This document shows positions 40,003 to 49,708 of a stretch of DNA of 64,000 nucleotides, in pieces. The DNA comes from Amorphoplanes friuliensis DSM 7358 (GTDB lineage: Bacteria > Actinomycetota > Actinomycetes > Mycobacteriales > Micromonosporaceae). The position numbers and the translations under genes are program-made. The stretch is taken from positions 7,904,001 to 7,968,000 of the forward strand of contig NC_022657.1 in assembly GCF_000494755.1 (NCBI RefSeq). Direction: 5' to 3'. Position 1 is the first letter of the stretch; every line of letters starts with the position of its first letter. The notes below the pieces were generated by a model. The model saw nothing but the letters and a program-made list of their open reading frames with translations. It ran no database searches and had not been told where the DNA came from.

Positions 40003-41883
40003 GTGTCTCTGCGGCGGATCCTGCGAATGGCACCCTGGGGAGTCCGGGCCCGCGTCCTGCGGTCCGTGCAGCATCGGGTGCTCCCCCGCGTCGCACCGGC
40101 CCAGCGCCTCGGCGTGGCCCGCCGGGTCGTGCACCTCTCCGCGCCACCCCGGCTGCCGCTGATGCGGACCGCCGCGGACGCGCCGGTCATGCGGGTCCGC
40201 GGCCGGCAGGGCTGGGTGACGGCCCGCCGGGACGCGACGGCGAGCCCGGCCCGCGTACGCCGCCAGAACCTCGACCGGGTCGTCACGGCACTCACCGAGG
40301 CGGGCGTCGACTGGTTCCGGATCCCCGCACGGTCCCTGCGGCACACGGCTGTGGCCGTACCGGTGGGTGACCGGGACCTGGTGGTGCGCCTGCTGGACGG
40401 GCTGACGGCCGAGGGCGCCGGTCTGCTCGAGGTGGTCCGGCCGCGGGGGCGCAAGGGCCGCAAGGGCCGGCGCACCGCGGACGTCCTGCGGGTGTGCTGG
40501 CCGGTGACCGATCCGACCGGCAGCCTGGTGCTGTCGCTCGACGTCGGGTGCGAGGTCGAGTTCTGGCGGGAGAAGGACGGCTACCTGACCGGGCCGCGCA
40601 GCAACCCGATCGCGGACGTGATCCCGGCCGACGAGCCGGTGGTCAGTGCGCCCGAGCCCGCCTTCGGGGCGTTCAGCGCGCCGGACGACACCACGCGGTA
40701 CCGGACGCGGGAGATCTTCACGCTGCCCAGCCCGGACCGGATCAGCTTCCCGATCGACGTCGTCTACACCTGGGTCGACGGCGGCGACCCGGCCTGGCAG
40801 GCCCGCAAGGCGGCCGCGCTGGCCCGCAACACGTGGCTGAGCGAGGCCAGCAAACTCTCGACGAACGATTCCCGCTTCCTCAGCCGTGACGAGCTGCGGT
40901 ACTCGCTGCGCGCGCTGCACTGTTTTGCGCCCTGGGTCCGGCGGATCTTCCTGGTCACCGACGATCAGGTGCCGGCCTGGCTGGACACCTCGCACCCGCA
41001 GATCACGGTGGTCAGCCACCGGGAGGTCTTCGGTGACACCGGCACGCTGCCGACCTTCAACTCGCAGGCGATCGAGTCGCGGCTGCACCGGATCCCGGGG
41101 CTCAGCGAGCACTTCCTCTATCTCAACGACGACGTCTTCCTCGGCCGTCCGGTGTCGCCGGACCTGTTCTTCACGCCGGGCGGGCTGACGCGCTTCTTCC
41201 CGTCGACGGCGCTGGTCGACTCGGCGCCGCGGCTGCCGACCGACCCGCCGGCCGACTCCGCGGGCAAGAACAACCGGGAGCTGATCCGCGAGGCGTTCGG
41301 CCGGGTGCTGACCCGCAAGATGATGCACACCCCGCACCCGTCGCGGCGCAGCGTCATCGCCGAGATCGAGGAGCGTTTCGCCGAGCACATCGACGCGACG
41401 GCCTCGCACCAGTTCCGGCACCCGGACGACGTGTCATTGCTGTCGTCGCTGCAGCAGTACTACGCCTACCTGACGGGCCGGGCGGTGCAGGGGTCGATCG
41501 ACTACAAGTACGCCGACCTGGCCGCTCCGGCGACGCCGTTCAAGCTCGCGGAGCTCCTGCGGCACCGCAACCTCGACGCCTTCTGCCTCAACGACACCGA
41601 TTCCGACGAGGCCCTGGCGTGCGAGCAGGCCGCGCTACTGGCCGACTTCCTGCCCGCGTACCTGCCGTTCGTCTCGCCGTTCGAGCTGGCCGTGCCGCGG
41701 CCCGCCACGGCACCGCCGGCCGTGGCCGTCACGCTGCCGGGCCGCCAGGCCGGGCGCCACGCCCATCGGCCGGCCGCACCGCCGGCCGTACCGCCGGCGG
41801 CCCCGGTCGCCGACGTCGCGCTGCCCGCGCAGCCCGACCGCGGAACCGGCGATCCGACCTCCACCACCACGCCTGTCGCTTGA
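40003..41883 (+). CDS. Stealth-family sugar-phosphate transferase
   Basis: A 626-residue protein with the conserved regions of Stealth proteins, which transfer hexose-1-phosphate in capsule and wall polymers. CR1 is IDVVYTWVDGGD at about 252-263. CR2 begins near 294 (SRDELRYSLRALH; FLVTDDQVPAWL). CR3 is HFLYLNDDVFLGRPV near 369. CR4 is toward the C-terminus. An N-terminal region of about 240 residues of unknown type precedes CR1, and a Pro/Ala-rich tail follows. GTG start behind GGAAGGA. It is the first gene of a three-gene run with a sugar dehydrogenase and acyltransferase. Confidence 0.92.
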   Translation: MSLRRILRMAPWGVRARVLRSVQHRVLPRVAPAQRLGVARRVVHLSAPPRLPLMRTAADAPVMRVRGRQGWVTARRDATASPARVRRQNLDRVVTALTEAGVDWFRIPARSLRHTAVAVPVGDRDLVVRLLDGLTAEGAGLLEVVRPRGRKGRKGRRTADVLRVCWPVTDPTGSLVLSLDVGCEVEFWREKDGYLTGPRSNPIADVIPADEPVVSAPEPAFGAFSAPDDTTRYRTREIFTLPSPDRISFPIDVVYTWVDGGDPAWQARKAAALARNTWLSEASKLSTNDSRFLSRDELRYSLRALHCFAPWVRRIFLVTDDQVPAWLDTSHPQITVVSHREVFGDTGTLPTFNSQAIESRLHRIPGLSEHFLYLNDDVFLGRPVSPDLFFTPGGLTRFFPSTALVDSAPRLPTDPPADSAGKNNRELIREAFGRVLTRKMMHTPHPSRRSVIAEIEERFAEHIDATASHQFRHPDDVSLLSSLQQYYAYLTGRAVQGSIDYKYADLAAPATPFKLAELLRHRNLDAFCLNDTDSDEALACEQAALLADFLPAYLPFVSPFELAVPRPATAPPAVAVTLPGRQAGRHAHRPAAPPAVPPAAPVADVALPAQPDRGTGDPTSTTTPVA

Positions 41884-41911
41884 CCGGCGCCTGCAGAAGG
41901 AGAGCAATCCC

Positions 41912-43174
41912 GTGACCTACGACGTCGTCATTCTCGGCCTCGGATATGTGGGGCTGCCGCTCGCGCAGCAGGCCACCCGGGCCGGCCTGTCCGTCCTGGG
42001 CTTCGACGTCAACGCGGGGGTGGTCGAGGCCCTCGGCGCCGGCCGCTCGCACGTGGACGACCTGTCCGACGCCGACGTCGCCGAGATGATCGCCGGTGGT
42101 TTCCGGACCACCGCCGACGAGTCCCGCATCGCCGAGGCGGACGTCGCGGTGATCTGCGTGCCGACGCCGCTGTCCGAGGGTGACGGCCCGGACCTGCGCG
42201 CGGTGACCGGTGCGACCGAGGCCATCGGGCGCAACCTGCGCCCCGGGATGCTCGTCGTGCTCGAGTCCACCACCTACCCCGGCACGACCGACGACGTCGT
42301 ACGGCCGCTGCTGGAGAAGCTCTCCGGGCTGGTCGCCGGGCGCGACTTCCACCTGGCGTTCTCGCCGGAGCGGATCGACCCGGGCAACGAGAAGTTCGGC
42401 GCGCACAACACCCCGAAGGTCGTCGGCGGGTACACGCCCGGGTGCACCGACCGGGTGGCGGCGTTCTACGGGCGGTTCGTCCAGACCGTCGTCCGCACCC
42501 GGGGCACCCGTGAGGCGGAGACGGCGAAGCTGCTGGAGAACACGTACCGGCACGTGAACATCGCGCTGGTCAACGAGATGGCGCGGTTCTGCCACGAGCT
42601 CGACATCGATCTGTGGGACGTCATCAACGCCGCGTCGACCAAGCCGTTCGGCTTCCAGGCGTTCTACCCCGGCCCGGGTGTCGGCGGGCACTGCATCCCG
42701 ATCGACCCGAACTACCTGAGCCACAACGTCCGCAGCAAGCTCGGATACCCGTTCCGGTTCGTGGAGCTGGCCCAGGAGATCAACGCGACCATGCCGGCGT
42801 ACGTGGCCCGGCGCGCGCAGAACCTCCTGAACGCCGACGGGCAGGCGGTGCACGGCGCCACGGTGCTGCTGCTCGGGGTCACGTACAAGGCGAACATCGC
42901 CGACCAGCGGGAGTCGCCGGCGACACCGCTGGCCCGGCAGCTGACCGCGCTCGGCGCGACGCTGACCTACCACGACCCGCACGTCACGCGGTGGAGCGTG
43001 GGCGGTGCCGAGGTGCCGCGCACCGACGACCTCGAGGGTGCCGCCGCAGCCGCGGACCTGGTGATCCTGGTGCAGCACCACCGCGAGTACGACGCGGACC
43101 ACCTGGCCGGCATCGCCAAGCGCTTCTTCGACACCCGGGGTGTGACCAGCAGCAGCGAGGCACACCGACTGTGA
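41912..43174 (+). CDS. Nucleotide-sugar 6-dehydrogenase (UDP-Glc/GlcNAc/ManNAc type)
   Basis: A 420-residue NAD-dependent enzyme that oxidises C6 of a nucleotide sugar to a uronic acid. The Rossmann motif is VILGLGYVGLPLA at 6-18. The catalytic Cys is about 261 in GVGGHCIPIDP. SPERIDPGN and LLENTYRHVNIALVNE are family signatures; the last favours the N-acetyl-hexosamine (WecC/WbpA-like) branch. GTG start with AAGGAGAG upstream. Its stop overlaps the acyltransferase GTG (GTGA). The exact sugar is not resolved. Confidence 0.9.
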   Translation: MTYDVVILGLGYVGLPLAQQATRAGLSVLGFDVNAGVVEALGAGRSHVDDLSDADVAEMIAGGFRTTADESRIAEADVAVICVPTPLSEGDGPDLRAVTGATEAIGRNLRPGMLVVLESTTYPGTTDDVVRPLLEKLSGLVAGRDFHLAFSPERIDPGNEKFGAHNTPKVVGGYTPGCTDRVAAFYGRFVQTVVRTRGTREAETAKLLENTYRHVNIALVNEMARFCHELDIDLWDVINAASTKPFGFQAFYPGPGVGGHCIPIDPNYLSHNVRSKLGYPFRFVELAQEINATMPAYVARRAQNLLNADGQAVHGATVLLLGVTYKANIADQRESPATPLARQLTALGATLTYHDPHVTRWSVGGAEVPRTDDLEGAAAAADLVILVQHHREYDADHLAGIAKRFFDTRGVTSSSEAHRL

Positions 43175-45258
43175 CCGAGATGAGCATCGCGCCCGTCGCA
43201 CCGGCGCCACGGGGGCGTACGCGCCCCGCCGGGCCCCGGCCACCCGTCGCTGCGGCACCGGAGCCGGCCCGGCACCGGCGTGACATCGAGGGGCTGCGGG
43301 CGGTCGCGGTGCTCCTCGTGGTCGCGTACCACTGCGGTCTGCCCTTCGTGACCGGTGGTTACGTCGGTGTCGACGTCTTCTTCGTCATCTCGGGTTTCCT
43401 GATCACCGGTCTGCTGCTGCGGGAGGCGCAGCGGTCCGGCACGGTCTCGATCCCCCGTTTCTACGCCCGCCGGGCCCTGCGGCTGCTGCCCGCCTCGACC
43501 GTCGTGGTCGTGGTGACGGTGGCCGCCGCGGCGCTGTGGCTGCCACCGCTGCGGCTGGCCGGGATCCTCTCCGACGCGCTGCACACCACGATCTACGCGA
43601 TGAACTGGCGGCTGGCCGCCGTCGGCACCGACTACCTGAACGCCGACGCGGACCCGTCGCCGCTGCAGCACTTCTGGTCGCTCGCCGTCGAGGAGCAGTT
43701 CTACCTGGTCTGGCCGGTGCTGCTGCTGATCGTCATCCGGCGCGGGGGCCGCGGTCTCAGCACGGTTTTGAGCGTGCTCACGGCCGGTTCGCTGCTGGTG
43801 TCGGTGTGGCAGACGCAGCACAACGCCGGGTGGGCGTACTTCGGGGCGCACACCCGCGCGTGGGAGCTCGGTGCGGGCGCGCTGCTCGCGGTGGGCGCGG
43901 CCCGGCTGACACGGCTGCAGCCCGGCGTGGCCCGGGCGCTGACCGGTGCCGGCCTGGTGGCCATCGTCGTCTCCGCCTTCGTCTACACCGCGTCGACGCC
44001 GTTCCCCGGGTACGCGGCCCTGCTGCCCGTCCTGGGCACCACCGCGGTCATCGCCGGTGGGTGCGCGCGTCCGGCAGGGCTGCTGGGTCTGCCGGTGCTG
44101 CAGGGCATCGGGCGCCTCTCGTACTCCTGGTATCTCTGGCACTGGCCGGTGCTGCTGCTCACCCCGTACGCGGTGGGCCGGGATCTGGAGGTCTGGGAGA
44201 ACGTCGCGCTGGCGCTGGGTGCGCTGCTGCTGGCCGGGCTGACCTACGCGCTGGTGGAGAACCCGATGCGGAACCTCGCCGGCCTGCGTGACCGGCCGTG
44301 GCACGGCATCGGCGTCGGTGCCGCCCTCTCGCTGGGCGCGGCCGGGCTGTGTGCGCTCATCGCCTTCACAGCGGCGCACGCGGGTGGTGTCAGCACTTAT
44401 CGGGCCGCGCCGCTGACCGATGCGGGGCGCCTGCAGCAGAGCCTCGCTGCCGCGTCCAAGATGCCGGCCGTGCCGCGCAATCTGACGCCGAAGCTGGAGA
44501 ACGCGGCGAAGGACAAGCCGCAGATCTACCGCGACAAGTGCTCACCCGCGTTCGACGACGCCGAGGTCAAGACCCCCTGCGCGTACGGCGACCTGACGTC
44601 CCCGACAACCGTGGTGCTCTTCGGCGACTCGCATGCCGGCCACTGGTTCCCGGCGCTGGAGACGGTCGCGAAGCAGCGGCGCTGGAAGCTCGTGATGGTC
44701 ACCAAGAGCGCGTGTTCCGCCGCGGACACCCTCATCTACGAGGACGCGCTCAAGCGGGAGTTCACCGAGTGCGTGCAGTGGCGCAAGGCCGCGTGGCGGC
44801 ACATCCGCGCGCTGCGCCCGGCGATGGTGGTCATGGCGTCGACCGCGCCGAGCACCGAGCTGCTCGAGGTGACCGGCACTCAGGAGCAGGCCTGGGTCGA
44901 CGGCTGGAAGCGGTCCGTCGACCAGGTGTCCGCGCCGGGCACGAAGGTCTACTTCATCAACGACACGCCCTGGCAGAACGGGCCGGTCCCGGAGTGCCTG
45001 TCGGCGCACCTGGACGACCCGGCGGCCTGCGGGCGCAGCCGGGCCACCGCGGTCAACGTGCCGGAGCGCCGGGCCCAGGTCATCGCGGCCGTACGCGCGG
45101 AAGGCGCCACGGTCATCGACCCGCTGCCGTGGTTCTGCACCGACAGCCGCTGCCCGGTCGTCGTCGGCAACGTGCTCGTCTACAAGGACCAGCACCACAT
45201 CACGACGGCGTACAGCCGATTCCTGGCGCCACTGCTGTCCGTACGCCTGAAACCCTGA
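43171..45258 (+). CDS. Membrane acyltransferase-3 with C-terminal SGNH domain
   Basis: A 695-residue OafA/YrhL-like enzyme that O-acetylates extracellular polysaccharide. The acyltransferase-3 part begins with RHRRDIEGLRAVAVLLVVAY and has about ten helices to residue 420 or so; GYVGVDVFFVISGFLITGLL is characteristic. The exported SGNH part has the nucleophile Ser near 486 (LFGDSHAGHW) and a catalytic Asp/His pair near 674 (DQHHIT). This fused form is seen in peptidoglycan and capsule acetylases. GTG start overlaps the dehydrogenase stop. A terminator follows. Confidence 0.94.
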   Translation: MTEMSIAPVAPAPRGRTRPAGPRPPVAAAPEPARHRRDIEGLRAVAVLLVVAYHCGLPFVTGGYVGVDVFFVISGFLITGLLLREAQRSGTVSIPRFYARRALRLLPASTVVVVVTVAAAALWLPPLRLAGILSDALHTTIYAMNWRLAAVGTDYLNADADPSPLQHFWSLAVEEQFYLVWPVLLLIVIRRGGRGLSTVLSVLTAGSLLVSVWQTQHNAGWAYFGAHTRAWELGAGALLAVGAARLTRLQPGVARALTGAGLVAIVVSAFVYTASTPFPGYAALLPVLGTTAVIAGGCARPAGLLGLPVLQGIGRLSYSWYLWHWPVLLLTPYAVGRDLEVWENVALALGALLLAGLTYALVENPMRNLAGLRDRPWHGIGVGAALSLGAAGLCALIAFTAAHAGGVSTYRAAPLTDAGRLQQSLAAASKMPAVPRNLTPKLENAAKDKPQIYRDKCSPAFDDAEVKTPCAYGDLTSPTTVVLFGDSHAGHWFPALETVAKQRRWKLVMVTKSACSAADTLIYEDALKREFTECVQWRKAAWRHIRALRPAMVVMASTAPSTELLEVTGTQEQAWVDGWKRSVDQVSAPGTKVYFINDTPWQNGPVPECLSAHLDDPAACGRSRATAVNVPERRAQVIAAVRAEGATVIDPLPWFCTDSRCPVVVGNVLVYKDQHHITTAYSRFLAPLLSVRLKP

Positions 45259-45271
45259 CGGATCAGGCACC

Positions 45272-45306
45272 GGGCCGGCTCTCCACACGGGGAGCCGGCC
45301 CTTTTT
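45272..45306 (+). terminator. Intrinsic terminator after the acyltransferase gene
   Basis: GGGCCGGCTC and GAGCCGGCCC pair, followed by TTTTT at 45302-45306. It ends the Stealth-dehydrogenase-acyltransferase transcript. Confidence 0.92.
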
Positions 45307-45499
45307 GTGGTCTTCGCACCCGACTCGCAACCGGCCGGCTCCCGGCGTCGCAACTGGACTCCGGCAGCTACCCGGGCGGCAACCCAGCAACCCCGGCAAG
45401 GCACCTGAACAGGCATCAGGGAAGGGCGCAGGTGCTCCGAAGGGAATGGTGTACCTGGCGAACAAAGCGTCCAGGCGGTGTTCCTCGAAAGGTTGACCC

Positions 45500-45988
45500 G
45501 TGCAGAAGACCCTGGTCCGTCGCCTCGCCACCCTCGCGATGATCCCCGCCGCGCTGATCGGAATGATCGCGATCGCCGCCCCGGCCGAGGCCGCCACCGT
45601 CTCCATGACGACGCTGCAGACGCAGGTCGTGAGCCTGTCGAACGCCGAGCGGGTCAAGGCCGGCTGCAAGGGCCTGCGGGTCAACGCGGAGCTGCTCTGG
45701 GCGGCCCGCGGACACAGCAAGTTCATGGCGACGACCGGCAAGTTCAGCCACAGCGGATCGGGCAGCTCGACGTTCGTCGCCCGCGCCCGCGCCGCCGGTT
45801 ACACGGCCGCTCGCAGCGAGAACATCGCGTGGGGCTACCGCACCGCGTCCGAGGTCGTCAAGGCGTGGATGAAGAGCCCGGGCCACCGTCACAACCTGCT
45901 CGACTGTGGCGCGAAGACGTTCGCCGTGGGCGTCGTCTACTCGTCCAACGGCACCCCGTACTACACCCAGGACTTCGGCAGCCGCTGA
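45500..45988 (+). CDS. Secreted CAP-domain (SCP-like) protein
   Basis: A 162-residue exported protein. The signal peptide (KTLVRRLATLAMIPAALIG) ends at about residue 32 after AAPAEA. The CAP domain shows VVSLSNAERVKAGCKGL, ARGHSKFMATTGKFSHSG, SENIAWGY and MKSPGHRHNLLDC, the usual His/Glu motifs. Function in bacteria is unclear; binding of metal, lipid or wall is proposed. GTG start with GAAAGG upstream; the 190 bp before it carry no recognised riboswitch. Confidence 0.92.
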   Translation: MQKTLVRRLATLAMIPAALIGMIAIAAPAEAATVSMTTLQTQVVSLSNAERVKAGCKGLRVNAELLWAARGHSKFMATTGKFSHSGSGSSTFVARARAAGYTAARSENIAWGYRTASEVVKAWMKSPGHRHNLLDCGAKTFAVGVVYSSNGTPYYTQDFGSR

Positions 45989-46025
45989 TCGCAGCGCGCC
46001 ACCCAGGCTTCAACCCTCCCCCCGG

Positions 46026-46060
46026 ACCGGCCGGCATGCCCCCGCATGCCGGCCGGTTTC
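46026..46060. terminator. Bidirectional terminator between CAP and methyltransferase genes
   Basis: ACCGGCCGGCATGC and GCATGCCGGCCGGT form a perfect 14-bp stem with a four-C loop, between convergent stops at 45988 and 46076. Confidence 0.85.
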
Positions 46061-46075
46061 CCGTTTGCGAGGGCT

Positions 46076-47113
46076 TCAGACCGAGACCGGAGCTCCGGTA
46101 CGCGAGTACGACAGCACCGCGTGCCGCCCCAGCAGCCGCTGCTCCTCGGTCAGACCCGGCACCTCCTGCGTCCACCGCAGCACCGCGTCCCGCTCGTCCT
46201 GCCGGTTCGCGTCGTCCAGCACCACGGTGGCGGTGCTGGCGAGACGCTTCTCGAGAACGGACAGCGCCGGGTAGCGCGCGTCGGGGCCGGTCGCCGCCGG
46301 GGGCCCGTCGACCAGCAGCAGGTCGACGCCGGTGAGGTCGTCCAGCGCCTGGGTGTCGTACCACTGGTAGGTCTTGCCGGTGGCGGTCAGCTCGCGCAGC
46401 GGCGCCTCGCGCACCTCGACGACGGCGTTGAGGCCGTGCGCCGCCAGCATCGCGCGGGTCTTACGGGCGTAGTCGGCGTCGTGGTCCAGCGAGATCAGCT
46501 TGCCGCCGTACTGCTCGAGGGCGTATCCGAGCCAGACCGACGACGTACCGCTGCCGAGCTCCACGACCAGGCGGGGCTCGCGCAGCCGGACCAGGTGCAG
46601 CAGGTCGAGCAGGTCGGTCGGGTTGAGGGCGAAGTCGCCCGACGACGGCATCGGCGCGCGCGGCGTGAACTGCTGGAACAGCTGGAACATCGCCTCGATC
46701 TCACGGCTCTGCGCGCGCAGCAGCAGGTCCGTGCCGTGCCCGCTCTGCCGCAGGCCGCGGGTGATGGTCCGGGTCAGGTCCTGATGCCGGTCGCCCGCGC
46801 TGAGCCGTTCCTTCTCGACCGTCGCGACGACCCGGCGCTGCAGCTGCTCGACGACCGTCCGCATCTCGCGGTTCGCGGTCTGGTTGGCGCGGTAGACACC
46901 GCCGATCCAGCGTGAGAGGTGCAGGATGCCGAGCAGGACCCCGAGCAGCAGGACGGCGACCAGCGAGACAGCAAGTCCCTGATGTCCCGTCGCGGCCGCG
47001 GCCCACACGCCGAGGCACAACGCCAGGATGGCCATGAGGACCACCGCCTGCGGACGGGTCAGGCTCCGCAGCCGCACCGCCAGCCGACCGCCGAACCGGA
47101 CCAGGCTGCTCAT
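46076..47113 (-). CDS. Membrane-anchored class-I SAM-dependent methyltransferase
   Basis: A 345-residue protein. Two helices (about 24-43 and 46-66) and a short coiled segment precede a Rossmann methyltransferase. The SAM motif is VVELGSGTSSVWLGYAL, with LISLDHDADYARKTRAM as motif II and LLLVDGPPAATGP as the acidic loop. It is similar to capsule or glycan methyltransferases of the FkbM/MTase_24 kind. ATG at 47111-47113 has GGAGG five bases upstream. It is 87 bp downstream of the glycosyltransferase and may act on the same glycan. Confidence 0.85.
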   Translation of the reverse strand: MSSLVRFGGRLAVRLRSLTRPQAVVLMAILALCLGVWAAAATGHQGLAVSLVAVLLLGVLLGILHLSRWIGGVYRANQTANREMRTVVEQLQRRVVATVEKERLSAGDRHQDLTRTITRGLRQSGHGTDLLLRAQSREIEAMFQLFQQFTPRAPMPSSGDFALNPTDLLDLLHLVRLREPRLVVELGSGTSSVWLGYALEQYGGKLISLDHDADYARKTRAMLAAHGLNAVVEVREAPLRELTATGKTYQWYDTQALDDLTGVDLLLVDGPPAATGPDARYPALSVLEKRLASTATVVLDDANRQDERDAVLRWTQEVPGLTEEQRLLGRHAVLSYSRTGAPVSV

Positions 47114-47200
47114 AGAGACCTCCAGGGAGTCATGTGCGCCTCGGGCGCGGGTCAACACCATCGGTAACGCCCGCGGCGACACCGTCGTTACGGCCGGGGA

Positions 47201-49708
47201 TCACCGTGTGGCGCCGGCCGCCCGCTGCACCGACCGCTGGACGGGTGTCGCCGGATGCGGCGCCGTGACGATGCCGGCGATGCGGTCGACGAACAGTTGC
47301 GGGTGGTGCGCCTTGGCGACGACCGCGCGGGCCCGGCGGCTCTGCTCCGCGAACAGCTCCCGGTCGCTCTGGTACCGCTCGAGGGTGGCCTCGACCTCGC
47401 CGGGTCCGCAGTAGACGGCGGCGTCGCCGTAGACCGCCGCGTGCCGTTCCGGCATCACCACGACACAGCCGTGCGCGGCTGCCTCCAGCGCCGGGCGCGA
47501 GAACGTCTCGATCCGTTCCGGGCTCGGGAAGTGCAGGTAGAAGTCCAGCTGGTGGACGAAGGTGCGCAGGTCCAGGTCGGCGGCGTCGAAGACCAGGTGA
47601 GAGCGCGGTCCGCCGAGCTGATAACCCGTACGCGGCCAGTCCGGCAGCCGCAGCCGCACGTCCCACCGGCCCAGCGACTCGTAGACGACCACGGCCTCAC
47701 GCACGTCCCGGGGCCAGACGCCCTCGTCGCTGAGGTCCGTACCGACCACGGCGAGCCCGGCGGAGGCACCCTCGCGGTTCGACGACCACCGTTCGCTGTT
47801 GATCACCGCCGGCAGGTCGTACGGGGTCAGCTCGACGTTCTCGGCGCGCAGCAACGCGCGGACCTGCGGATCCTGCGGGCACCACACCGGTTCGGGGCCG
47901 AACAGCCGTGTCGCCGCCCGCGAGCAGTCCTCGGGCGAGTACCGCCGGTCGAGGTCCTCCGACCGCGTCGGCGCCTCGTCGGCGACGATCATCACCTGCC
48001 GGGCGCGCAACAGGCACGGGTCGCCGTCCGGGAACTGCAGCACCGCCGCGTGCCGCACGATGACCAGCTCGGCCCGGTTCTCGTCACCCGGGAGGATCTG
48101 GTCCACCCGGCCGTCGTTCACGAGCTGCTGCAACGGTGCGCAGAGCGGCCACCGGCGGCGTGCGGGCGGCCGCAGCGACTCGGTCTGCATGATCGCAACG
48201 CGCAGTCCCCGGGCGACGAGGGCCCGGATCTCCTCCAGGCCCGACTGCTGGGCGCCTTGGAGGAAACGCCAGTCCGCGACGACGACCACGTCGTACTCGG
48301 GGCGCCCGGCGTCCTCACCGCGGGCCCGCAGCAGGTGGTCGGGGGCGGCGAACGGTCGCCGGCTGCCGTCCCGCGGCCGGTGCGGCTTCGCCGTGCGCGC
48401 GGCGATCCGCGAGTGCCAGTGCTGATAGGCGGACATGTAGGCGGTCCGCGCCGGGTGCATCCAGTAGGGCCGGATCTCCGACCGCGACAGCGATCCCAGC
48501 GACAGCCGGATCAGGGCCAGCGGCTCGGACTCGACGTGCTCGACGGCCCGCTCGCCGTAGACCGCCCGCATCCGTCCGATGTACTCGGAGTCGGCGGCCT
48601 TGCGCACCCGGTCGAAGTAGCCGATCCGGCCCATCACCAGCGCCCGGCGGAACAGCAGCGACGACGGGTTGAACCGGCCGCGCCGCACACCGGGCCGCGT
48701 GATCAGCAGGTCGTCGGAGACACCCAGGCCGTCGGACGTCGTCGCGACCAGGCGGCGATTGTCCAGCAGCGGCCGGACCTGGAGCTCGAGCCGGCGCGGA
48801 TGCGACCAGTCGTCGGAGTCCTGGAACGCCGCGAACTCACCCTCGGCGGCGTCCAGACCGGCGTTGCGCGCCTCGTAAGTACCCATGTTCACGGGCTGCT
48901 TGACCAGCCGGATGCGGCTGCCGAGCGCCACGGCCCGGGCCAGCACCGCGTCGTACTCCGGCGGCGAGGCGTCATCCACGATGATCACCTCGACGTTGCG
49001 CCAGGACTGGTCCAGGATCGAGCGCACCGCCGTGATCAGACCCTCGTCGGGGTGGAACGAGGTCACGATGACCGAGATCCGTTCCGGCTCCTCGACGGGG
49101 GGCACCGCGGCCGCGACGGTCAGCCGGTCGAACGGCGGCACACCCTCCTTGTGCTCCAGCGCGAGCGGCGGATCGGGCAGCATCTTCCGGAACGCCGTGA
49201 GCCACGGGATGACCGGCCCGCTCCCCGCGAAGGGATTGGCCAGATCGAGCTCCAGGTCCGTGCGCACACTCTCGCTGAGCTGCCTGTACGCCCGCAGCAG
49301 CTCCCGCGCCCGCTCAGGCCCCTGCCAGGCGAAGGCGAGCTGGGCGTGCAGCCCCTGATGCGCCGACGGGAGCGCGTTCGCACCGAGCGCGACCCGGATC
49401 AGGTCGTAGATCGCGAGCGAGTCGACCCGGTCCTCGCTCAGCATGTCCTGCTGGGCCAGGGTCTGCGCGAGACCGGCGAGGACCGCCGGCTTGACCTCAC
49501 GCCGGCGCTGCTTGAGCCAGCGGCTGTCACCGGCCCGCGCCGCGGCCAGCAGGTCCTCGTAGGAGCCGCTCTCCCGCAGGCCGGAACGCGCGAGCAACTG
49601 CCGTGCGTCGAGCGAGCGGATCCTGATCGCCGTCGGTGGCAACGCCAGCCGCACGTGGTAGCGGGCGATTCTCAGGTAGTCGTCGAGCAGACCGGGTGTC
49701 TCCCCCAT
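47201..49708 (-). CDS. Large two-domain glycosyltransferase (GT2 plus GT4-like)
   Basis: An 835-residue protein. A helical N-terminal part (to about 205) is followed by a GT2 domain: ISVIVTSFHPDEGLITAVRS, VEVIIVDDASPP and the DxD-like FQDSDDWSHP, which binds a nucleotide sugar. The C-terminal 350 residues look like a second glycosyltransferase with a Rossmann half (VWCPQDPQVRALL) and HLHF-type ending (LHFPSPERIETFSRPALEAA), resembling GT4. No membrane segment is seen. ATG at 49708 lies inside the 3' end of the DUF817 gene (37-bp overlap). Confidence 0.88.
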   Translation of the reverse strand: MGETPGLLDDYLRIARYHVRLALPPTAIRIRSLDARQLLARSGLRESGSYEDLLAAARAGDSRWLKQRRREVKPAVLAGLAQTLAQQDMLSEDRVDSLAIYDLIRVALGANALPSAHQGLHAQLAFAWQGPERARELLRAYRQLSESVRTDLELDLANPFAGSGPVIPWLTAFRKMLPDPPLALEHKEGVPPFDRLTVAAAVPPVEEPERISVIVTSFHPDEGLITAVRSILDQSWRNVEVIIVDDASPPEYDAVLARAVALGSRIRLVKQPVNMGTYEARNAGLDAAEGEFAAFQDSDDWSHPRRLELQVRPLLDNRRLVATTSDGLGVSDDLLITRPGVRRGRFNPSSLLFRRALVMGRIGYFDRVRKAADSEYIGRMRAVYGERAVEHVESEPLALIRLSLGSLSRSEIRPYWMHPARTAYMSAYQHWHSRIAARTAKPHRPRDGSRRPFAAPDHLLRARGEDAGRPEYDVVVVADWRFLQGAQQSGLEEIRALVARGLRVAIMQTESLRPPARRRWPLCAPLQQLVNDGRVDQILPGDENRAELVIVRHAAVLQFPDGDPCLLRARQVMIVADEAPTRSEDLDRRYSPEDCSRAATRLFGPEPVWCPQDPQVRALLRAENVELTPYDLPAVINSERWSSNREGASAGLAVVGTDLSDEGVWPRDVREAVVVYESLGRWDVRLRLPDWPRTGYQLGGPRSHLVFDAADLDLRTFVHQLDFYLHFPSPERIETFSRPALEAAAHGCVVVMPERHAAVYGDAAVYCGPGEVEATLERYQSDRELFAEQSRRARAVVAKAHHPQLFVDRIAGIVTAPHPATPVQRSVQRAAGATR

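Noticed and set aside
45310..45499. c-di-AMP (ydaO-type) riboswitch before the CAP gene
   Set aside because: Cell-wall genes in actinomycetes often carry one, but I could not find its conserved core here, only a weak CAGGT/ACCTG pairing.
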